Positions 1 through 7,091 of a stretch of 9,807 nt of DNA are shown piece after piece. Each line of letters starts with the position of its first letter. The first letter of the stretch is position 1. The position numbers and the translations under genes are program-made. The stretch is from positions 1 to 9,807 of the forward strand of contig CANHOY010000048.1 in the NCBI GenBank assembly GCA_947462495.1. Direction: 5' to 3'. Source of the stretch: Bacteroidota bacterium (GTDB taxonomy: Bacteria > Bacteroidota > Bacteroidia > Chitinophagales > Chitinophagaceae). Below the pieces are notes generated by a model, which saw only the letters and a list, made by a program, of their open reading frames with translations, was not told where the DNA came from and did not search any database.

Positions 1-75
1 GATTTTATGGTGGTTGGTAAGTTCCCATCTAGAACCCTTACAACCGCCGGCGGAAGGTTAAAAGAGGGGGTTTAA
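1..75 (+). CDS. Possible 3' end of an upstream gene (partial, unidentified)
   Basis: One plus-strand frame is open from the first base to a TAA at 73-75 and would encode about 24 residues ending in TTAGGRLKEGV. The peptide is plausible as a protein C-terminus, but I do not recognise the family. The stretch is more GC-rich than its surroundings (CCGCCGGCGG palindrome at 44-53). A second frame is also open to position 57, so openness alone proves little. The bases at 12-45 can also fold into a bulged hairpin (12-16 with 41-45, 18-21 with 37-40, 22-24 with 32-34), so a structured RNA or non-coding end is an alternative. If real, the gene lies 92 bp upstream of smc in the same direction. Confidence 0.25.
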   Translation, partial: DFMVVGKFPSRTLTTAGGRLKEGV

Positions 76-114
76 TTTTTCTCCACTAATTGTACACAAA
101 ACGCCATTTTTTTC

Positions 115-143
115 TTGATTCTTGGCTCTTTTTCTTATGTTCG
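115..143 (+). promoter_or_regulatory. Candidate smc promoter
   Basis: TATGTTCG at 136-143 is a 5-of-6 match to the Bacteroidota -7 element TAnnTTTG. A TTG at 115-117 lies 18 bp upstream, near the usual 19-21 bp spacing to the -33 element. Transcription would start about 20 bp before the GTG of smc. The match is imperfect and the region is T-rich, so chance is a real alternative. Confidence 0.3.
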
Positions 144-167
144 CAGACATAAAAAGTAGAAATAAAA

Positions 168-3100
168 GTGAGACTAAAGTCATTAGAAATCAAAGGGTTC
201 AAGAGCTTTGCTGACAAAACTATTGTAAGTTTTGACGAAGGGATAACTGGCATTATTGGGCCAAACGGATGTGGTAAAAGTAATATCATTGATAGTATTA
301 GATGGGTAATAGGTGAGCAGAAAATTTCTGCTTTACGAAGTGAAAATTTAGACTCCTTGGTGTTCAATGGTAGTAAAACAAGAAGTGCAAGTAGTATGGC
401 CGAAGTGAGTCTTACTTTTGAAAATACAAAAAATTTATTGCCAACAGAATTTAGTACAATTACTGTAACACGTCGTTTTTACAAAAATGGGGAAAGTGAA
501 TATCGATTAAATGATGTGGCTTGTCGTTTAAAAGACATCCACAATTTATTTTTAGATACCGGGGTTAGTACCGATAGTTATGCCATTATAGAATTAGGCA
601 TGGTGGATGATATTATTAAAGATAAAGACAATAGTCGTCGCAGAATGTTAGAACAAGCGGCAGGGATTACCATCTATAAAACAAGAAAAAAGGAAGCTAA
701 GAATAAATTAGATGCTACTGAGCAGGATTTAGCACGTATTGAAGATTTGTTATTTGAGATTAACAATCAACTCAAGACATTAGAGAATCAAGCTAAAAAA
801 GCAGAGAAGTATTTTGAAATCAAAAAAGATTACAAAGACACTGCTATTGAGTTGGCTAAAGCTTCATTGGAGGGCTTTAACATCAGCTATAAAGAATTAA
901 ATGATCAACAAGAAGAACAAACCGATAAGAAGTTTCAATTAGAAGCTTCCATAGCCTTAGAAGAAGCATCCTTAGAACAAGAGCGAGTTGTATTTATTGA
1001 AAAAGAAAAGCATTTGCAAGCGATGCAACATGAGTTCAATGATAAATTACAATTATTGCGCACAAAGGAGAATGATAAAAATTTAGCTGCACAACGTTTA
1101 GATTACTTAAATGACAAAGAAGCTAATTTACAAGAGTTTTTATTAAGAGCAGAAGGGCAATTAAAAACGATTGGAGATTCTATTGAGTATACCAAATTGC
1201 AAGTGATTGATGAGGAGAAGATATACCAAGACTTTAAATTGAGAGTAGACCAATCGCAAACAGAATTAACTAATAAGAGAACTCAATTTGATGATCAAAG
1301 ATTGGTATTAGACCAACTGCGTCAACAATATCAACAAATACAAAGAAATCAATTTGATGCAGAAAAAAAGGTAGCCGTATCTGATACCTCTATTCAAAAC
1401 GTACAAAGAAGTCATCAACAATTAGAAGAAGAGCAAGGGCATAGAGTAGGACAAATTCAAGACTTAACACAACAATTAGCTGCTAAGGAAATTGAGTTAA
1501 CCAACGGCAAAGAACATTTGTCTGCTTTGCAAATTCAACATGAAAAAGCTAAAGCGAGTATTTTTGAAACTCAAGAACAATTAGAAATATTAAGATCTGA
1601 ATTGGCAGAACAAACTAGAAAATTGGATGCCAAAAAGAATGAATATGATTTATTAAAGAGTTTAGTGGATAACATGGAAGGGTATCCTGAAAGTGTAAAA
1701 TTCTTACATAAGAATACGGGATGGAATCATGAAGCGCCTATTTTATCTGACATTTTATATGTGCAAGAAGCTTATCGTACGGCTGTTGAAAATGTATTAG
1801 AGCCTTACTTAAATTATTATGTTGTTAATAATTTAAAAGAAGGGATGCAAGCCATTCAGTTATTGGATGACAATAAAAAAGGAAAGGCAAATTTCTTCTT
1901 ATTGGATCAGCTCAATGGGGCAAAAGCGGAATCGGCACCTGCCAATACTATCGCAGCACTATCTGTTATTGAAGTAGATGCTAAATACAGTGCATTAGCC
2001 AATCATTTATTAGGGAATGTATTTATAGCGGAAAATGAACAAGCTTTGGAAGGCAATTATGCTGGTATCATTTTAGAAAAAACCGGTAAGTATGTAAGAG
2101 GAAAATATACTTTAACGGGTGGAAGCGTAGGCCTATTTGAGGGTAAGAAAATTGGGCGCGCTAAAAACTTGGAAAAATTATTAGAAGATATTCAAGCGCA
2201 AGAAAAAGTAGTGAATGAATTGAAATCGACTATTCAAAATCAACATAATTCAGTTTTACAGTTTAATGAATTATTAAAGGAAAATGAAATTCGTTCTACC
2301 GAACAATCTGTTAATACTTTAATCAATGAAGTGTTTGCCAATAAGAATAGATTGGAAAACTTACATGCTGCACAAACTTCGGCCATTGCTAAATTGGAAG
2401 AGTTTTCTATTAAGATCAATGAGGAGCACGCCGCTATTGCAGATACAAGAATTGCCTTAGAAGCATTGAATATTTCTTTGCATAGCACGCAAGCTCAATT
2501 AGGCGATATTGAATTGGCTTATCAAGCAGCGGAGCAAGCCTATCACTTGGCTTCGGGCGAATTCAATGAAATGAATTTGCAATTAACCAAACAGCATAGT
2601 AAAATTGAAGCTTTACAACAAGAAGTATTGTTTAAAGAAAATCAATTGAATGATTTACATGCACAAATTCAAGCTAATAGTTCGCAGCTTACAGAAGCGA
2701 GTGCAGCCATTGTTGAAAGTAAAGCTCAGTTGGCTCAACTAGAATTAGAGCTGGTGAATTTAATTAAAAATAAAGAGGAAGAGGAATCGAAATTAAATGA
2801 AGCCGATCAATCCTATTATAATTTAAGAAATAATTTACAGGAGAAGGAAAGTGCTTTAAGATTACAGATTAAGTCAAAAGAATTAGTAGATCAGCTAATT
2901 AATGAAATAAAAGACAAGCTTAATAATTTAAAATTACAGTTGTCTGGAATGAAAGAGCGATTGAATGTTGAATTTAAAGTAGAGCTGGAAGAAATATTAG
3001 AAGATGGCAGAACTACAGAAATTACTTTAGAGGAATTACAAGCAAGTGCGGATAGGATGAAGAAACGTTTGGAGAATATGGGCGAAGTAAACCCAACTGC

Positions 3101-3686
3101 TATTGAAGCTTATACCGAGATGAAAAAACGTTATGACTTTATCTTAGACCAAAAGAATGATTTAGTCACTGCTAAGGAAAGTTTAATGTTGACCATTCAA
3201 GAAGTAGAAGCAACAGCTAATAAAGCGTTCTTAGAAACTTATAATCAAGCAAGAGAAAACTTCCAAAAAGTATTTAAAGCCTTATTCACAGAAGAAGATT
3301 CTTGTGACTTAATTTTAGTAGATCCTGATAATTTAGCCGAAACTGCTGTAGAAATTGTAGCCCGACCTAAAGGTAAAAAACCATCATCTATTAGTCAATT
3401 AAGTGGTGGAGAACGTACATTAACTGCTACGGCGATGTTGTTCGCGATCTATTTAATCAAACCAGCCCCATTCTGTATATTAGATGAGGTAGATGCACCT
3501 TTGGATGATGCCAACGTAGGTAAGTTTACACAAATGATTCAGAAATTTAGCGATAACTCACAGTTTATCATTGTAACCCACAATAAACAAACTATGAGTG
3601 CAGTAGATGTTATTTATGGTGTAACCATGCAAGAACCTGGGGTAAGTAAATTGGTGCCAGTGGATTTTAGAAGTTTAAGTAATTAA
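168..3686 (+). CDS. smc: Chromosome segregation protein SMC
   Basis: This is the bacterial condensin ATPase. It forms an antiparallel coiled-coil dimer that, with ScpA and ScpB, extrudes DNA loops and helps separate sister chromosomes. At 1172 residues it is full length for the family. The N-terminal head starts with MRLKSLEIKGFKSFADKT and carries the Walker A motif GPNGCGKS (31-38, Lys37) and a Q-loop near Gln51. A first long coiled coil runs from about 165 to 500. The hinge lies near 500-670 (NMEGYPESVKF to a Gly-rich TGGSVGLFEGKKIGRA stretch), followed by the returning coiled coil to about 1030. The C-terminal head has the signature LSGGE (1078-1082), Walker B FCILDE (1102-1107) and D-loop DAPLDD. 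The start is GTG, chosen because translation begins exactly at the conserved family N-terminus; no Shine-Dalgarno precedes it. A strong terminator follows. No scpA or scpB gene is present in the window. Confidence 0.98.
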   Translation: MRLKSLEIKGFKSFADKTIVSFDEGITGIIGPNGCGKSNIIDSIRWVIGEQKISALRSENLDSLVFNGSKTRSASSMAEVSLTFENTKNLLPTEFSTITVTRRFYKNGESEYRLNDVACRLKDIHNLFLDTGVSTDSYAIIELGMVDDIIKDKDNSRRRMLEQAAGITIYKTRKKEAKNKLDATEQDLARIEDLLFEINNQLKTLENQAKKAEKYFEIKKDYKDTAIELAKASLEGFNISYKELNDQQEEQTDKKFQLEASIALEEASLEQERVVFIEKEKHLQAMQHEFNDKLQLLRTKENDKNLAAQRLDYLNDKEANLQEFLLRAEGQLKTIGDSIEYTKLQVIDEEKIYQDFKLRVDQSQTELTNKRTQFDDQRLVLDQLRQQYQQIQRNQFDAEKKVAVSDTSIQNVQRSHQQLEEEQGHRVGQIQDLTQQLAAKEIELTNGKEHLSALQIQHEKAKASIFETQEQLEILRSELAEQTRKLDAKKNEYDLLKSLVDNMEGYPESVKFLHKNTGWNHEAPILSDILYVQEAYRTAVENVLEPYLNYYVVNNLKEGMQAIQLLDDNKKGKANFFLLDQLNGAKAESAPANTIAALSVIEVDAKYSALANHLLGNVFIAENEQALEGNYAGIILEKTGKYVRGKYTLTGGSVGLFEGKKIGRAKNLEKLLEDIQAQEKVVNELKSTIQNQHNSVLQFNELLKENEIRSTEQSVNTLINEVFANKNRLENLHAAQTSAIAKLEEFSIKINEEHAAIADTRIALEALNISLHSTQAQLGDIELAYQAAEQAYHLASGEFNEMNLQLTKQHSKIEALQQEVLFKENQLNDLHAQIQANSSQLTEASAAIVESKAQLAQLELELVNLIKNKEEEESKLNEADQSYYNLRNNLQEKESALRLQIKSKELVDQLINEIKDKLNNLKLQLSGMKERLNVEFKVELEEILEDGRTTEITLEELQASADRMKKRLENMGEVNPTAIEAYTEMKKRYDFILDQKNDLVTAKESLMLTIQEVEATANKAFLETYNQARENFQKVFKALFTEEDSCDLILVDPDNLAETAVEIVARPKGKKPSSISQLSGGERTLTATAMLFAIYLIKPAPFCILDEVDAPLDDANVGKFTQMIQKFSDNSQFIIVTHNKQTMSAVDVIYGVTMQEPGVSKLVPVDFRSLSN

Positions 3687-3721
3687 AAAATTTATATTTC
3701 AATTACTTTAGAATAATAATT

Positions 3722-3756
3722 ATGGGAAGCTTTTAATAGAAGCTTCCCATTTTTTT
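3722..3756 (+). terminator. Intrinsic terminator of smc
   Basis: A perfect 11-bp stem (ATGGGAAGCTT at 3722-3732 with AAGCTTCCCAT at 3740-3750) encloses a 7-nt loop and runs straight into a T-tract at 3750-3756. It starts 35 bp after the smc stop. The next plus-strand gene begins only 20 bp after the T-tract, so that gene either depends on readthrough or has a promoter overlapping this terminator. Confidence 0.92.
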
Positions 3757-3776
3757 AAGTTTTAATTTTTTCTCAT

Positions 3777-4193
3777 TTGATCAAATCTTCTATCATATTA
3801 TTTTTAACCTGTTTTTTACTGTACTTGCCTTTTAGTAGAGAACCTGACTACTTTGATAGTGAAACTGCCCCAGCCATCGTGACACAACAAGGGGATAGCA
3901 TTGTTGCTAAATACAATGAGTTTGGTAAACCTTTTCAAATAAAGCTAAATTCCAATGATTATCGGTCTAAAATTGGTACCCAAATTGAAGTAGTGTATGA
4001 GCTTAGCCATCCACAAAAAGCGGCTGTAAAACAACTATGGGGGTATTGGTTACTACCTAATGAATTGGCCTGGTCTTTTGGGACATTTGCAGTCTTATTA
4101 GGGATCGCTTTTGCTACCACTCACCGTCCACATCCAGATGCCATTGCCGAACAATTAAAAGGGGAGGAAGGCCCTAAGACAAAGTATCAATAG
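3777..4193 (+). CDS. Small membrane protein with DUF3592-like domain
   Basis: The predicted protein has 138 residues and an unknown function. Residues 4-20 form a hydrophobic N-terminal segment (a membrane anchor or uncleaved signal; the Cys at 12 is not in a convincing lipobox). Residues 30-85 form a polar domain, probably outside the membrane, and 98-115 a second membrane segment (WSFGTFAVLLGIAFATT). The tail is charged. The pattern GTQIEVVY followed by HPQKA and a Trp-rich stretch before the second membrane helix (67-92) matches the DUF3592 layout, where 'G..V.V.Y.P..P..A' precedes a membrane helix. The frame contains no ATG anywhere. TTG at 3777 is the best start because it places the hydrophobic segment at the N-terminus; the frame is open back only to 3759. 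The gene converges on smpB. It is probably real, but the start is uncertain. Confidence 0.72.
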   Translation: MIKSSIILFLTCFLLYLPFSREPDYFDSETAPAIVTQQGDSIVAKYNEFGKPFQIKLNSNDYRSKIGTQIEVVYELSHPQKAAVKQLWGYWLLPNELAWSFGTFAVLLGIAFATTHRPHPDAIAEQLKGEEGPKTKYQ

Positions 4194-4216
4194 TATATTT
4201 AACAGGAGGTACTTAT

Positions 4217-4318
4217 CTTGATTATTTAAAAGAATAAACACCTATACCTCTGCTCTCAGATCGCTACGCTCACAATGTTCGCTCGGCATAGCATGTATTC
4301 TTTTTCAAATAAATAGTC
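4217..4318. repeat. Long imperfect palindrome between convergent genes
   Basis: An A/T-rich left arm (about 4221-4248) pairs with a right arm (about 4285-4314) through roughly 24 base pairs with small bulges. The longest uninterrupted block is AAAAGAAT (4228-4235) with ATTCTTTT (4297-4304). The loop of about 36 nt is GC-richer than the arms and holds similar short motifs, CGCTACGCTC (4262-4271) and TTCGCTCGGC (4278-4287). T-rich tracts occur on the 3' arm of both strands. It lies between the stops of the DUF3592 gene and smpB, so a bidirectional terminator is the simplest role. A REP-like dispersed element is an alternative that one window cannot test. Confidence 0.5.
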
Positions 4319-4354
4319 TTGTAATTTTAATGAACGTTAAATAATCTTCCAGCT

Positions 4355-4819
4355 TTAACGCTTAAGTAAACGTTTAATCTCTTTGTCAACGTCGCGGGTT
4401 TTGATGGTTTCTCGTTTATCAAACTCTTTTTTACCCTTGCCTACGCCAATCTCTACTTTAGCAAATCGTTTTTCATTAAAGAATATTCTTAAAGGAATAA
4501 TGGAATAGCCTTTTTCTTTCACTTTTGTTTCTAACTTTTCAAGCTCTCTTTTTTGTAATAGTAATTTGCGATCATGCACTTCAATATGGTTGTTGGCATT
4601 GCCATGGGAATAAGCGTTAATGAATAAACCTCTCACCCAAAGTTCTCCTTTATCAAACATACAGAATGAATCATTGAAGCTTACCTTGCCTTCCCTGATC
4701 GATTTTACTTCCGTTCCAAGCAATACGATGCCTGCCTCATATTTATCTTCTATGTGGTAATTAAAATAGGCTTGCCTATTGTTTAATTCTTTTACTTGAA
4801 CTGCTTTCGATTTAGCCAT
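4355..4819 (-). CDS. smpB: SsrA-binding protein SmpB
   Basis: SmpB binds the tRNA-like part of tmRNA and brings it to stalled ribosomes for trans-translation, which frees the ribosome and tags the unfinished peptide for degradation. From the chosen start the protein has 154 residues, normal for the family. Family blocks are NRQAYFNYHIEDKYEAGIVL leading into LGTEVKSIREGKV (14-46, the OB-fold core that contacts tmRNA), a central NAYSHGNANNHI stretch, and the basic C-terminal GKGKKEFDKRETIK (127-140) with a lysine/arginine tail that enters the decoding site. The open frame continues 12 codons upstream to another ATG at 4855. I chose the ATG at 4819 because MAKSK fits the family N-terminus and because the extra codons lie inside a hairpin-terminator and the predicted promoter. 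No tmRNA gene is visible nearby. Confidence 0.96.
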   Translation of the reverse strand: MAKSKAVQVKELNNRQAYFNYHIEDKYEAGIVLLGTEVKSIREGKVSFNDSFCMFDKGELWVRGLFINAYSHGNANNHIEVHDRKLLLQKRELEKLETKVKEKGYSIIPLRIFFNEKRFAKVEIGVGKGKKEFDKRETIKTRDVDKEIKRLLKR

Positions 4820-4850
4820 AAAAAATCCCGGAACTGATCTAGTGCCGGGA
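4820..4850 (-). terminator. Hairpin plus T-tract between accD and smpB
   Basis: Read on the minus strand, TCCCGG (4850-4845) pairs with CCGGGA (4831-4826), with three more possible pairs inside the loop, and is followed by six T (4825-4820). The last T directly abuts the smpB ATG at 4819. It has the form of an intrinsic terminator for accD, whose stop is 37 bp upstream. Because a predicted smpB promoter lies just upstream of it, the same hairpin may also form the smpB 5' leader. Confidence 0.65.
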
Positions 4851-4852
4851 AA

Positions 4853-4883
4853 CAAAAATAGGATTAAATATTGACTTCCTAAA
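4853..4883 (-). promoter_or_regulatory. Predicted smpB promoter
   Basis: On the minus strand TATTTTTG (4860-4853) is a perfect match to the Bacteroidota -7 consensus TAnnTTTG. TTTA (4883-4880) sits exactly 19 bp upstream, matching the -33 element TTTG at three of four positions and the usual spacing. The -33 part begins five bases after the accD stop codon. Transcription would begin near 4849, giving a leader of about 30 nt made almost entirely of the hairpin at 4826-4850. Confidence 0.55.
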
Positions 4884-4887
4884 TGGA

Positions 4888-5805
4888 TTAGTTTCTAAAT
4901 AGAAACGCCACTTCTGATAATTTATTTTTTAATTCTTTTCTATCCACTATAAAGTCCAAGAAGCCATGTTCTAATAAAAATTCACTTCTTTGGAATCCAG
5001 CTGGCAAGTCTTTTTTAATGGTTTCTTTAATAACTCTAGGACCAGCAAAACCTATTAAGGCTCCGGGCTCTGCTATATTGATATCTCCTAACATTCCAAA
5101 ACTAGCCGAAATACCACCAAAGGTTGGATCGGTAAGCATAGAAATGAAAGGGAGTTTGGCATCACTTAATTGAGATAATTTACCACTTGTTTTTGCTAAT
5201 TGCATCAAGCTAAATGCACTTTCCATCATTCTAGCCCCACCACTTTTACTTATTACTAAATAGGGTAGTTGATGTTGTATACAGTAATCTACAGCTCTAC
5301 TAAATTTTTCCCCCATCACACTGCCTAATGATCCTCCAATAAATTCAAAGTCCATACAAGCAACGACTATTTCTTCTCCGTTAACTTTGCCCACTGCAAC
5401 GCGCATAGAATCTTTCAAATCGGTTTTTGCATGAATTTCATCTAAACGTTTTTGATAGTTTTTTAAATCGGTAAAATTAAGGGCGTCTTTACTTTTTATC
5501 GTATCAAAAAGTTCGGTGAAATTACTCTCGTCAAATAATATATCAAAATATTCATCACTCCCAATACGGTGATGAAAATTACATTTGCCACAAATAAATA
5601 AGTTTTCTTTTAATTCAGAACTAGTACAAATATGATTGCAAGATGGGCATTTAGTCCAAAGTCCTTCAGGGGTTTCTTTTTTATCTGCTGTAGAAGTGGT
5701 AATCCCTTTTCTTTTTCTTTTAAACCATCTCGATTTACTTGCTTCTGAAGCAGTGGTTTCTTCCCCTGTTAAGTTGACTTCAATATCTTCTTCTCTATTT
5801 TTCAT
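4888..5805 (-). CDS. accD: Acetyl-CoA carboxylase carboxyltransferase subunit beta
   Basis: AccD pairs with AccA to form the carboxyltransferase that moves CO2 from carboxybiotin to acetyl-CoA, giving malonyl-CoA, the committed step of fatty acid synthesis in the cytoplasm. The protein has 305 residues. An acidic, low-complexity N-terminus (1-24) is followed by the basic RWFKRKRK segment (26-33). A four-cysteine zinc ribbon comes next (C53-x2-C56, C72-x2-C75). The crotonase-like core has [11 protein letters not shown] (157-167), SGGARM (188-193) and TDPTFGG (225-231), the glycine-rich loops that hold CoA and form the oxyanion holes. No key residue seems to be missing. The roughly 20-residue N-terminal extension makes the protein a little longer than the shortest family members, but the start is a clean ATG. 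accA is not in the window. The gene lies 89 bp after fbaA, beyond that gene's terminator, yet I see no convincing promoter of its own. Confidence 0.97.
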   Translation of the reverse strand: MKNREEDIEVNLTGEETTASEASKSRWFKRKRKGITTSTADKKETPEGLWTKCPSCNHICTSSELKENLFICGKCNFHHRIGSDEYFDILFDESNFTELFDTIKSKDALNFTDLKNYQKRLDEIHAKTDLKDSMRVAVGKVNGEEIVVACMDFEFIGGSLGSVMGEKFSRAVDYCIQHQLPYLVISKSGGARMMESAFSLMQLAKTSGKLSQLSDAKLPFISMLTDPTFGGISASFGMLGDINIAEPGALIGFAGPRVIKETIKKDLPAGFQRSEFLLEHGFLDFIVDRKELKNKLSEVAFLFRN

Positions 5806-5837
5806 AGTTAAGCAATCGTTTAATCTTACATGAAGTT

Positions 5838-5880
5838 ATAAAAAATAAACAGTCACCCTTTTTATGTAGGAGGGCGACTG
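5838..5880 (-). terminator. Intrinsic terminator of fbaA
   Basis: On the minus strand CAGTCGCCCT (5880-5871) pairs with AGGGTGACTG (5859-5850) in a 10-bp stem with one G-U wobble and an 11-nt loop. A T-rich tract follows (5849-5838). The hairpin starts 14 bp after the fbaA stop. The one imperfect pair is a G-U wobble in minus-strand RNA but would be an A-C mismatch in plus-strand RNA, which supports function on the minus strand. Confidence 0.9.
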
Positions 5881-5894
5881 TGTTAAAATTTTGT

Positions 5895-6962
5895 TTAAGC
5901 GTTTCTTCCAATGCAGTTTAGGTCATCAAAAGCGGTTTCAAGGCGTTTAATAAATGATTCTTCCCCTTTTCTTAACCAAACTCTTGGGTCATAATATTTT
6001 TTATTTGGTTTATCTGCCCCTTCTGGATTACCTAATTGAGCTTGTAAAAAGGCTTCATTTTTTTTATAATAACTTAAAATCCCTTCCCAGAATGCCCATT
6101 GTAAATCGGTATCTAAATTCATTTTTATTGCACCATAACCAATGGCTTCTCTAATTTGATTTTGAGGGGAACCTGATCCGCCATGGAAAACAAAATACAC
6201 TGGCTTTTCTGCAGTGTTTAATTTTTTCTGAATATGCACTTGACTATTGTTTAAAATATCAGGTCTTAATTCAACATTACCTGGTTTGTAAACACCATGT
6301 ACATTTCCAAAAGCAGCTGCCACTGTAAATAAATTCCCCACTTTACTTAACTCAGTATAGGCGTATTCAACATGTTCTGGTTGTGTATACAACTTATCAT
6401 TATCAACATTACTATTGTCTACTCCATCTTCCTCACCACCAGTTACACCCAATTCAATTTCGATACTCATGCCCAATGGCGCCATTCTTTTATAAAATTC
6501 AACAGAAGTTTGAATATTTTCTTCCAAACTTTCTTCTGACAAATCCAACATATGTGAACTAAATAAAGGTTGCCCTTTTTCTTTTTTAAATTGCTCACCC
6601 GCATCAATTAAAGCACTAATCCAAGGCAACCATTTTTTGGAGGCGTGATCGGTATGAAGAACAACAGGCACATTGTAAAATTGAGCTACTTGATGAACGT
6701 GTAAGGCACCTGCAATTGCTCCTTGAATATTGGCTTGTAAATTATCATTAGGCATTCCCTTGCCAGCAATGAATTGAGCACCCCCATTTGAAAATTGAAT
6801 AATAATAGGAGAGTTCACTTTAGCAGCTGTTTCAATAGCCGCATTGATGGTGTCGGTTCCTGTCGTATTTACTGCTGGAATAGCAAATTTATTGTTCTTT
6901 GCATCATTGTATAATGTTTCAAGTTCTTTGCCAAATAAAACGCCTGCTCGGTACTTACTCAT
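5895..6962 (-). CDS. fbaA: Class II fructose-bisphosphate aldolase
   Basis: This zinc-dependent cytoplasmic aldolase splits fructose 1,6-bisphosphate into dihydroxyacetone phosphate and glyceraldehyde 3-phosphate, and runs in reverse in gluconeogenesis. At 355 residues it matches the long FbaA subgroup (E. coli about 359) and aligns with a constant offset of four residues through the active site. Visible residues are catalytic Asp105 and zinc ligand His106 in HTDH (103-106), Asp140, Glu170 in the EIELGVTGGEEDG loop with catalytic Glu178, zinc ligands His222 (FGNVHG) and His260 (FHGGSGS), and the phosphate-binding NLDTD (282-286). The ending NKKYYDPRVWLRKGEESF is typical of the subgroup. A perfect -7 promoter element lies just before the ATG and a strong terminator just after the stop, so it appears to be transcribed alone. 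Confidence 0.98.
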   Translation of the reverse strand: MSKYRAGVLFGKELETLYNDAKNNKFAIPAVNTTGTDTINAAIETAAKVNSPIIIQFSNGGAQFIAGKGMPNDNLQANIQGAIAGALHVHQVAQFYNVPVVLHTDHASKKWLPWISALIDAGEQFKKEKGQPLFSSHMLDLSEESLEENIQTSVEFYKRMAPLGMSIEIELGVTGGEEDGVDNSNVDNDKLYTQPEHVEYAYTELSKVGNLFTVAAAFGNVHGVYKPGNVELRPDILNNSQVHIQKKLNTAEKPVYFVFHGGSGSPQNQIREAIGYGAIKMNLDTDLQWAFWEGILSYYKKNEAFLQAQLGNPEGADKPNKKYYDPRVWLRKGEESFIKRLETAFDDLNCIGRNA

Positions 6963-6980
6963 AGTTTAAATATTAAGTTG

Positions 6981-6988
6981 CAAATATA
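6981..6988 (-). promoter_or_regulatory. -7 element of the fbaA promoter
   Basis: TATATTTG on the minus strand is a perfect match to TAnnTTTG and lies 18 bp before the fbaA ATG, which would give a short leader of about 15 nt. No clear TTTG is found at the expected 19-21 bp upstream (sequence there is ACATTCG), so only the -7 part is called. Confidence 0.55.
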
Positions 6989-7034
6989 CAATTTATGCCC
7001 CAAACGAATGTTAGCCTGATGGCTTTAAGTATGT

Positions 7035-7062
7035 AAAAATAATCCCCAAAAACTTATGGGAT
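7035..7062 (-). terminator. Weak terminator after the CBS-type gene
   Basis: On the minus strand ATCCC (7062-7058) pairs with GGGAT (7046-7042) around an 11-nt loop, followed by TATTTTT (7041-7035). It starts 29 bp after the stop of the PLP enzyme gene. The stem is only 5 bp, so it may be weak or a coincidence of the T-rich sequence. Confidence 0.4.
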
Positions 7063-7091
7063 ACACACATTTTAGGTTGGAAATGAAGTGA

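Noticed and set aside
86..367. Minus-strand open frame of 93 codons opposite the start of smc
   Set aside because: It lies largely antisense to the Walker A region of smc, and its HPFGPIMP stretch is the typical reverse-strand reading of a conserved P-loop. No promoter or family resemblance supports it.
2240..2488. Minus-strand open frame inside smc
   Set aside because: It lies wholly antisense to the smc coiled coil, where the repetitive AT-rich codons leave the reverse strand free of stops by chance.
4204..4210. Perfect Shine-Dalgarno-like AGGAGGT on the plus strand
   Set aside because: It is followed only by TTG and a stop three codons later, no open frame follows, and genes in this phylum generally do not use such sites.
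4194..4354. Possible tmRNA gene next to smpB
   Set aside because: The gap is only about 160 bp and lacks the tmRNA ends and tag-coding frame; it holds only the palindrome.
4820..4855. Twelve-codon N-terminal extension of SmpB from the ATG at 4855
   Set aside because: The extension lies in the hairpin-terminator and the predicted promoter, and MAKSK at 4819 matches the usual SmpB N-terminus.
5636..5833. Plus-strand open frame over the accD N-terminus
   Set aside because: It is antisense to the accD zinc ribbon and has no recognisable family.
5954..6154. Plus-strand open frame inside fbaA
   Set aside because: It is antisense to a strongly conserved enzyme gene and has no independent support.
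7012..7024. Small inverted repeat AGCC-TGAT-GGCT upstream of fbaA
   Set aside because: The stem is only four base pairs and it has no T-tract; it is too short to call an operator or terminator.
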